A stretch of DNA of 5,333 nucleotides, from contig JAKAPY010000125.1 in NCBI GenBank assembly GCA_021811925.1, positions 1 through 5,333 of the forward strand, read 5' to 3'. The notes below the pieces were generated by a model. That model saw only the letters and a list, made by a program, of their open reading frames with translations. It was not told where the DNA came from and searched no databases. This DNA is from Thermoplasmata archaeon. GTDB taxonomy: Archaea > Thermoplasmatota > Thermoplasmata > Sysuiplasmatales > Sysuiplasmataceae. Of this stretch, positions 1-4,306 are shown piece after piece. The translations under genes and the position numbers were made by a program. The first letter of the stretch is position 1. Every line of letters starts with the position of its first letter.

Positions 1-363
1 AGTGATCTTTCCCTTATGGTAGAGTCCCAGTACCGTCTTGAAATGAGCGCCTCTAGAAGTCGCGTCAGCCATGAGCTTCATAATTCCATTCAGGCCAAGC
101 GACTTCAGGGCGTAAGCGCTGAACACGCCGGGAAAACCGCGAAGGTGGTCGATGAAGATGCCCGAATCGTCTATCACGAAGCTGCAGCTCATCCTGCTTG
201 AAAGCCAGTCAATCCCGAAGCTGACGACGTCCTCCAGCCTGTCCGACTGTACCTCCGGGTAGGAAATATTCATCCTTTCAAGCTGGACACCGGGAGAAAC
301 AAGGGCGCTGCTGAATTCTCTGAACTTGCCGTCATTTGTCGTCACGATTGACAGTTTTATCAT
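1..363 (-). CDS. rdgB: RdgB/HAM1-family XTP/dITP diphosphatase, N-terminal 121 residues (cut by left window edge)
   Basis: This cytosolic enzyme hydrolyses non-canonical purine nucleoside triphosphates (XTP, dITP/ITP) to the monophosphate and pyrophosphate, keeping deaminated bases out of DNA and RNA. Reading the minus strand from the ATG at 363-361 gives 121 codons open to the window edge. The family signatures are clear: TTNDGKFREF at residues 8-17 (the T-x-N-x-x-K substrate-binding motif), DDSG at 65-68 with the metal-binding/catalytic Asp (D66), GFPGVFSAY at 76-84, GLNGIMKLM at 90-98 and FKTVLG at 108-113, in the order and spacing of archaeal members such as MJ0226. About one third of a usual ~185-residue protein is missing beyond position 1. 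The start is fixed by the family N-terminus and by the ATGA overlap with the bud32 stop codon, so it is probably translated from the same mRNA. No clear Shine-Dalgarno was identified. Confidence 0.93.
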   Translation of the reverse strand, partial: MIKLSIVTTNDGKFREFSSALVSPGVQLERMNISYPEVQSDRLEDVVSFGIDWLSSRMSCSFVIDDSGIFIDHLRGFPGVFSAYALKSLGLNGIMKLMADATSRGAHFKTVLGLYHKGKIT

Positions 364-989
364 ACATACCTCGCCCTCTTCTCAATCTCGGCCACCTTGT
401 CAACGACTGCGGCATCTCCGCCCGCACCGATGTATCCCTTTAGAACCTCCTGATATTCCGATTCAAACTCCGAATGAGTTGACTTGTAAACCTCCTTAAG
501 CAGCCTCATATCGACTCCAAGCTGTTCGGTGTCCGCCGGCCTGGTTGCCATGGAGAAGTCGATGAAATACAAGTCCTGCCCCATGACTATTATGTTCGAT
601 GTGGTGAGATCCCCGTGGGCTATCCCCGCCAGATGAAGTCGTGCTATTTCTGCTCCGAAACTGCGCTCCAGAGAGCGCCTTTCTGATTCACCAAGATTGT
701 AAAGCAACGAGTTCAGCCGCTGACCGTTGATGAACTGCATGACTATGGTCCCCCCGTCCATATCCACATCATATATCCATGGAATATGTATTCCCGCCGC
801 CCTTGCGGCAGCCATGCTCCTTACTTCATTCCTTGTCCTTGTCTTTATTATCCTTGAGTCGAGCCTTTCATCCCTGTACTCTTTTCGCTCTCTCTTCTTC
901 ATCACGACAGCTCTTCCCAGGTAGGTGCCGAGAGAGATGGTTGCCTCGGCGCCCCTTTTGATGACCGAAACCGGCGGCACCCGTGTCAT
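360..989 (-). CDS. bud32: Bud32/PRPK-type atypical kinase (KEOPS complex subunit), stand-alone form
   Basis: Bud32 is the small RIO-like kinase/ATPase of KEOPS, which with Kae1, Cgi121 and Pcc1 transfers threonylcarbamoyl to A37 of ANN-decoding tRNAs (t6A). The 209-residue product has the full reduced kinase fold: KRGAEA at 11-16 (the GAEA nucleotide-loop signature), candidate ATP lysines K31/K32, a basic DSRIIKTRTRNEVRSMA segment at 44-60 carrying the conserved Glu (E55), the hinge MQFINGQRL at 84-92, catalytic loop HGDLTTSN at 125-132 (D127 and N132) and metal-binding IDFS at 143-146. It ends in the basic tail KRARYV that is usual for Bud32. The DFG motif reads DFS here. In many euryarchaea, including Thermoplasma, Bud32 is fused to Kae1; this one is separate, with its own ATG overlapping the upstream trans-sulfuration gene (ATGA at 989-986) and a second ATGA overlap into rdgB. 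Confidence 0.96.
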   Translation of the reverse strand: MTRVPPVSVIKRGAEATISLGTYLGRAVVMKKRERKEYRDERLDSRIIKTRTRNEVRSMAAARAAGIHIPWIYDVDMDGGTIVMQFINGQRLNSLLYNLGESERRSLERSFGAEIARLHLAGIAHGDLTTSNIIVMGQDLYFIDFSMATRPADTEQLGVDMRLLKEVYKSTHSEFESEYQEVLKGYIGAGGDAAVVDKVAEIEKRARYV

Positions 990-2218
990 AATTCCAGCGC
1001 CTGCGCAACGTCGTCGACGAGGTCTTCTTCGTCCTCAATTCCGACAGACATGCGTATGAGCGTTTCGGAGATCCCCCTTTCCTTCAGCTCGGCCTCTTTG
1101 AGCTGGCGGTGTGATGTGTCTATCGGCATCGTCACAAGCGACTCGACACCGCCTAGGCTTGCCGCGATCTTTGCGATCTTCATCTTCCTTAGCACTTTGC
1201 GCGCCTCCTCCTTCCTCCCCCGCAGTTCGAAGGAAAGCACGCCACCGTAGCCGCTCATTAGCCGTTCCGCAACATCATGCCCTTCGTGCCCTTCAAGCCC
1301 CGGATACAGCACCTTGGAAATCCTCCTGTGATCGTTGAGGAACTCAGCGAGAGCCATCGCGTTTGCGTTGCTCTTCTTGACGCGAAGTTCCAGCGTCTTG
1401 ATGCCCCTTTCGGTGAGGAATGCAGTAAACGGCTCCATGGACCCTCCGAGTATTGTCATCATCTCCCTTATCCGGCCCACGTAACTGCCCCTGCCTGCAA
1501 CGATGCCTGCAATCACATCGGAATGCCCGGACAGGTATTTTGTAGCACTGTGAACGATGACATCGGCTCCCAGCCTTGATGGCTGCATGTTAATTGGTGT
1601 GGGAAATGTGTTGTCTATGATAGTCACAAGATCATGCGCGTGTGCGAACTCGAATATCTCGGATATGTCATAGATATCGAGTGTGGGGTTCGTTGGCGTC
1701 TCGACATATACCGCCCTGGTGTTTGTTCTCAGGAGTTCTTCAAGAAACTTTGTCCTGCTCCTGTCGAAGAATGTTACATTGTGGCCCAGGGATGGAAGCA
1801 ACGATGCGAAAAACGAGTGAGTGCCGCCGTAGATGTCTCGGACTGAAAGCAGATGCCCCTTTTCGCCAAGGACAGAGAGCACAGCGGTAGAAACGGCAGC
1901 CATTCCGCTCGAAAACGCAACCGCGTCTTCTGCATGCTCCAGGGCCGCGACCTTGTTCTCCAGCGATCTGACTGTCGGATTGCCCAGCCTTGTATAGAAA
2001 TAGGGCGCCTCCTTGTCGGTGTAGTTGCCCTTTTCGTCTATCGCATAGGGATAGAGGAAAGTGGCATTCTGGTAAATCGGGGTAACAATCGTCCCGCTTG
2101 ACGGATCTATGACCTCGCCTGCATGGACGCACATGGTCCCCATTCCCTTTTCGCCGATTTCGCCTTTCTCATTGTCTTCCAGCTGATCACCTGCCAAAGC
2201 ATCCGCGATTCGATACAT
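986..2218 (-). CDS. PLP-dependent trans-sulfuration enzyme (cystathionine gamma-synthase / gamma-lyase family)
   Basis: This is a fold-type I PLP enzyme of the Cys/Met metabolism family, acting in the cytosol on homoserine esters, cysteine or cystathionine. Numbered from the longest possible frame (ATG at 2254, 422 aa), it shows YTRLGNPT at 87-94 (phosphate contact from the partner subunit), SSGMAA at 115-120, DIYGGTH at 140-146 (ring-stacking Tyr), D214 in DNTF, the Schiff-base lysine K239 in HSATKYLSGH, SLGGVES at 366-372 and RMSVGIED at 401-408. YGGT rather than YGCT argues against methionine gamma-lyase; gamma-synthase, gamma-lyase and O-acylhomoserine sulfhydrylase cannot be told apart by eye. 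The start is uncertain. The ATG at 2254 lies inside the likely promoter, the ATG at 2218 (chosen) fits a near-leaderless transcript, and the ATG at 2143 (before GTMCVHAGE) gives the usual ~385-residue family length. It is the first gene of the unit with bud32 and rdgB. Confidence 0.93.
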   Translation of the reverse strand: MYRIADALAGDQLEDNEKGEIGEKGMGTMCVHAGEVIDPSSGTIVTPIYQNATFLYPYAIDEKGNYTDKEAPYFYTRLGNPTVRSLENKVAALEHAEDAVAFSSGMAAVSTAVLSVLGEKGHLLSVRDIYGGTHSFFASLLPSLGHNVTFFDRSRTKFLEELLRTNTRAVYVETPTNPTLDIYDISEIFEFAHAHDLVTIIDNTFPTPINMQPSRLGADVIVHSATKYLSGHSDVIAGIVAGRGSYVGRIREMMTILGGSMEPFTAFLTERGIKTLELRVKKSNANAMALAEFLNDHRRISKVLYPGLEGHEGHDVAERLMSGYGGVLSFELRGRKEEARKVLRKMKIAKIAASLGGVESLVTMPIDTSHRQLKEAELKERGISETLIRMSVGIEDEEDLVDDVAQALEL

Positions 2219-2284
2219 TACAATAGCGGTTGGCGGCATGGCTGAACAATACATTTTTACACGGACTGCATCCTCTACCGTTTT
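2219..2284. promoter_or_regulatory. Divergent intergenic region with a possible shared AT-rich promoter core
   Basis: The gap between the two divergent genes contains one AT-rich block, about 2245-2261, in a GC-richer background. Read on the plus strand (ATACATTTTT, 2249-2258) it lies about 30 bases before the radB GTG. Read on the minus strand (TGTAAAAATG, 2261-2252) it lies about 38 bases before the ATG at 2218. Archaeal TATA boxes centre about 25 bases before the transcription start, so either reading would give a very short or absent 5' leader, in line with the lack of a Shine-Dalgarno before both starts. Neither reading is a strong TATA consensus, so this is a tentative call. Confidence 0.35.
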
Positions 2285-2947
2285 GTGGGAACTCTCAGCA
2301 CCGGGTCTGCAAAGCTAGACAGTCTCCTCGGCGGAGGCGTGGAGGGTGGGACGGTCACGCTGCTTTACGGCGAGGGCGGATCGGGCAAAACGAACCTTTG
2401 CCTTATGCTAGCAAAGAGCGCCGTCCTTTCGGGCACGAAGGTCCTCTACATAGACACTGAAGGCGTTTCGATGCAGAGGCTGTCCCAGATTGCGGGAACG
2501 GAGGTTGAGACTGTTTCCAAGAACATACTCTTCTCGGAACCGTATGACATGAAGGAGCAGTCAAGGCTCATATCGAAGGGCATAAAGCTGCTTGACAACA
2601 AGAGCAGGATTGGCCTTATTGTTGTCGACAGCCTCACGATGTTCTTCAGAATGACGAGAACAGAGGACGGTGACGAACGCAGGGATTTGAACGAGCAGCT
2701 GAGCATGCTTCTGAACGCAGCCAGGAGGTTTACAATTCCAGTTGTCGTTACCTCACAGGTCTACACGGATATAAACACGGGAACGATAGAACCGCTCGGC
2801 GGACACATAATGCTGCATGCGGCAAAAACAATAGTAAGGCTTGAACGCCTGCCGGCCGGAAGGAGAAGGGCCACCCTTATGAAGCACAGGCATCTCAGGG
2901 AGTTTACATCATCCGAATTTGTGATAACAACAGGAGGCCTGGAATGA
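2285..2947 (+). CDS. radB: DNA repair and recombination protein RadB (RecA/RadA-family paralog)
   Basis: RadB is the euryarchaeal RecA-superfamily paralog that binds DNA and assists RadA in homologous recombination. The 220-residue product consists only of the ATPase core and lacks the N-terminal helix-hairpin-helix domain that marks RadA, which matches RadB in length and layout. It has the opening STGSAKLDSLLGGGVEGG (5-22), Walker A GEGGSGKT (29-36), DTEG (57-60), Walker B LIVVDS (111-116), VVTSQVY (154-160), the conserved Gly pair in PLGGHIMLHA (170-179), and KHRH (200-203) near the C-terminus. The start is a GTG; no earlier start fits the conserved N-terminus. No Shine-Dalgarno precedes it, so a leaderless or near-leaderless mRNA is likely. 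It is divergent from the trans-sulfuration gene and is followed by a separate thiamine promoter, so it is probably monocistronic. Other RecA-like ATPases (KaiC-like) are less likely given the single domain and this motif set. Confidence 0.93.
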   Translation: MGTLSTGSAKLDSLLGGGVEGGTVTLLYGEGGSGKTNLCLMLAKSAVLSGTKVLYIDTEGVSMQRLSQIAGTEVETVSKNILFSEPYDMKEQSRLISKGIKLLDNKSRIGLIVVDSLTMFFRMTRTEDGDERRDLNEQLSMLLNAARRFTIPVVVTSQVYTDINTGTIEPLGGHIMLHAAKTIVRLERLPAGRRRATLMKHRHLREFTSSEFVITTGGLE

Positions 2948-2985
2948 CACCACCCATCTGTCCCTGTCTTTGGGATTTCTGAAAG

Positions 2986-2994
2986 GATTTATAT
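2986..2994 (+). promoter_or_regulatory. TATA box of the thiamine-uptake operon
   Basis: TTTATAT at 2988-2994, preceded by the purine-rich GAAAGGA (2981-2987) in the position of a TFB-recognition element, is the best archaeal TATA box in the window. A transcription start about 25 bases downstream of its centre falls near 3014-3018, which coincides with the 5' strand of riboswitch helix P1 (3016). The agreement between promoter spacing and aptamer edge supports both calls. The rest of 2948-3015 holds no gene. A 4-bp inverted repeat (TCCC/GGGA, 2961-2975) is too weak, and lacks the T-run, to call a terminator for radB. Confidence 0.65.
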
Positions 2995-3015
2995 CGGTAG
3001 TGCAGTAACTGGAGA

Positions 3016-3115
3016 TCAGCTAGGGGAGCGTGAAGAAAATGCTGAGAGGGCAGCGACCCCGGTTGCTGCCGACCCTTGAACCTGATCCGGATAATACCGG
3101 CGAAGGAAAGCATGA
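3016..3115 (+). ncRNA. TPP riboswitch (THI element) with an extra P3a hairpin
   Basis: This is a thiamine pyrophosphate-sensing aptamer in the 5' leader of the thiamine-uptake genes. The invariant elements are in order. P1 is TCAGCT (3016-3021) with AGCATGA (3109-3115, one bulged A). The P2 5' strand AGGG (3022-3025) pairs with CCCT (3073-3076). P3 is AGCG/TGCT (3027-3030 with 3040-3043). The pyrimidine-binding CTGAGA is at 3042-3047. P4 is CCT (3081-3083) with AGG (3104-3106), and P5 is CCGG/CCGG (3087-3090 with 3097-3100) around ATAATA. The pyrophosphate-sensing GCGAAGGAAA is at 3100-3109 (consensus GCGTAGGGAA). An additional hairpin, GGCAGCGA (3049-3056) with TTGCTGCC (3063-3070) and a CCCCGG loop, sits in the optional P3a position. 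Helices were matched by eye. The downstream genes are a thiamine ABC transporter, the expected target. Archaeal THI elements were previously noted in Thermoplasma species. Confidence 0.95.
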
Positions 3116-3147
3116 GTTTCTTACGACTTCTCTGGCAGGAGACATAA
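3112..3147 (+). CDS. Possible 11-residue leader peptide between riboswitch and thiB
   Basis: An ATG at 3112-3114 opens a frame encoding MSFLRLLWQET and stops with TAA at 3145-3147, one base before the thiB ATG at 3149. AAGGA (3103-3107) lies 4 bases upstream and could act as a Shine-Dalgarno. Its AGG is the P4 strand of the TPP aptamer, and the ATG itself lies in the P1 3' strand, so TPP binding would hide both. The frame also runs through the short hairpin that covers the thiB ribosome-binding site. The layout suits translation coupled by termination and re-initiation. Open frames of this length arise readily by chance, so this is a hypothesis; there is no protein-level evidence and the peptide matches nothing I recognise. 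Confidence 0.28.
   Translation: MSFLRLLWQET
3129..3142 (+). promoter_or_regulatory. thiB ribosome-binding site in a small hairpin (possible riboswitch expression platform)
   Basis: AGGAG at 3137-3141, 7 bases before the thiB ATG, is the clearest Shine-Dalgarno sequence in the window and sets the thiB start. TCTC at 3129-3132 can pair with GAGA at 3139-3142 around a 6-base loop, hiding part of the site. The helix has only 4 bp and would be marginal alone. There is no T-rich intrinsic terminator between the aptamer and thiB, so control at translation initiation is more likely than transcription attenuation. Confidence 0.5.
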
Positions 3148-3148
3148 C

Positions 3149-4306
3149 ATGGATCCTGCGAGAGACAAAAGATCGGCATGGAAGAGACTGAGACCGTTTG
3201 AAAAGCGACTTGTAGCTGTAGCAGTGGCGCTTGTGCTTATTGCAGCGTCCTTCTCGGCATACTACGCGCTGAGCCTGAAGGGGGGCGGAAAGAGGACTCT
3301 TGTGGTCTACACATACAGCTCGTTCATGGCATACGGTGCGAACAAGACTGCCGCATTCAACACAGTCTTCGGCACATTCGAAAAGGAATATAATGTGAAT
3401 ATAATTGTCAGGACACCTTCCCTGGGTCTTCTCCTCACGCTCCAGGCTCAGAGCCAAAATCCGCAGGCCGACATCGTCATAGGGCTCACGAACATGGATG
3501 GCATGCTTGCCGCACAGTCCGGGCTGCTTGTCAAATACACGCCTCCCGGCTCCCATTACATTAACGCGACTCTCAAAAACGAAATGGGAAGCGCTTCCGC
3601 CTACCTTACGCCATATGAATACGCTTACCTCGGTATTGATTACAACAAGAGCGTGTTTCAGCCTCCCGGAAGCACCTTCACACCTACCTTTCAGGATTTG
3701 ACAAACAGCACAGCAGCGTCAAACCTGCTTCTTGAGAATCCCATTACGGACAGCACGGGTGAAGGATTCCTGCTTTGGGAGATAGCATACTACCAGCATG
3801 TGCTCAATGAGAACTGGACCACCTGGTGGAAGGCAGTCATGCCTTACGTCAGCAGTTACATCTACCCTTCATGGGATCAGGCATTCGCCCAGTTCGAAAC
3901 GGGCCCCGGAACAAACCTTGTCTCAAGCTACCTGACAGACCCTGCCTACAACGAATACTTCGGCTACGGTAACGGCAGCGGCTCAACCCCGGTATACAAT
4001 TCCGGAACGGCATACGGCTGGAGGACGATATACTGCATTGGCATTGTCAACGGCTCGAAGAACATTTCGCTCGACAAGGAGTTCGTCAATTACTTTCTCG
4101 GACCTACCGTTCAGAACGAGGTGCCACAAAACGAGTGGATGTACCCTGCAAATGAGACAATAGCCCTGCCGGCGAGCTTCGGCTATGCGGTCAACCAGTC
4201 AAACATAGTCCCTCTGAATGACTTCCTGAACGCATCCACCATTGCAGAGAATCTGCAGTCGTGGAAATTGGAGTGGCAGTTAATGTTCCCGGGCGCCGGC
4301 ACATGA
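3149..4306 (+). CDS. thiB: Thiamine ABC transporter substrate-binding protein (ThiB/TbpA family), membrane-anchored
   Basis: This extracytoplasmic receptor captures thiamine or its phosphates and delivers them to the ThiP permease. The 385-residue product begins with a Lys/Arg-rich stretch, then a hydrophobic helix (about 20-42) without a lipobox Cys, so it is probably a signal anchor. The rest aligns with E. coli ThiB from memory: VVYTYSSF (52-59), ADIVIGL (107-113), LTPYEYAYLGIDYNKSVF (153-170), ENPITDSTGEGFLLW (196-210, like QDPRTSTPGLGLLLW), W242 in SWDQAFAQF, LVSSYLTDPAYN (257-268, like LVLSYTTSPAYH), NEWMYP (328-333, like GNWMYP) and a C-terminal SWKLEWQ (371-377). Eleven N-x-S/T sequons are scattered over the outside domain. 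The start is supported by AGGAG 7 bases upstream. The TPP riboswitch immediately upstream confirms thiamine as the ligand class. The stop overlaps the thiP start (ATGA). Confidence 0.96.
   Translation: MDPARDKRSAWKRLRPFEKRLVAVAVALVLIAASFSAYYALSLKGGGKRTLVVYTYSSFMAYGANKTAAFNTVFGTFEKEYNVNIIVRTPSLGLLLTLQAQSQNPQADIVIGLTNMDGMLAAQSGLLVKYTPPGSHYINATLKNEMGSASAYLTPYEYAYLGIDYNKSVFQPPGSTFTPTFQDLTNSTAASNLLLENPITDSTGEGFLLWEIAYYQHVLNENWTTWWKAVMPYVSSYIYPSWDQAFAQFETGPGTNLVSSYLTDPAYNEYFGYGNGSGSTPVYNSGTAYGWRTIYCIGIVNGSKNISLDKEFVNYFLGPTVQNEVPQNEWMYPANETIALPASFGYAVNQSNIVPLNDFLNASTIAENLQSWKLEWQLMFPGAGT

Noticed and set aside
1163..1185. Short direct repeat (GCGATCTT repeated)
   Set aside because: It simply encodes the Lys-Ile-Ala-Lys-Ile-Ala stretch of the PLP enzyme and has no sign of being a functional DNA repeat.
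1740..2132. 130-codon minus-strand open frame inside the trans-sulfuration gene
   Set aside because: It lies in an alternative frame of the same strand, within conserved PLP-enzyme sequence, and has an Arg/Cys-rich composition typical of out-of-frame reading.
986..2218. Methionine gamma-lyase as the function of the PLP enzyme
   Set aside because: The family's characteristic Cys in the YGCT motif is Gly here (YGGT), so a trans-sulfuration or sulfhydrylase role is more likely.
2961..2975. Inverted repeat TCCC/GGGA as a radB terminator
   Set aside because: The stem has only 4 bp and is not followed by a T-run; nothing distinguishes it from chance.
3020..3556. 178-codon open frame on the minus strand across the riboswitch and the 5' end of thiB
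   Set aside because: It runs antisense to a well-supported riboswitch and thiB, its translation is rich in Cys, Arg and His without any recognisable motif, and it has no promoter or ribosome-binding site. It is a shadow frame.
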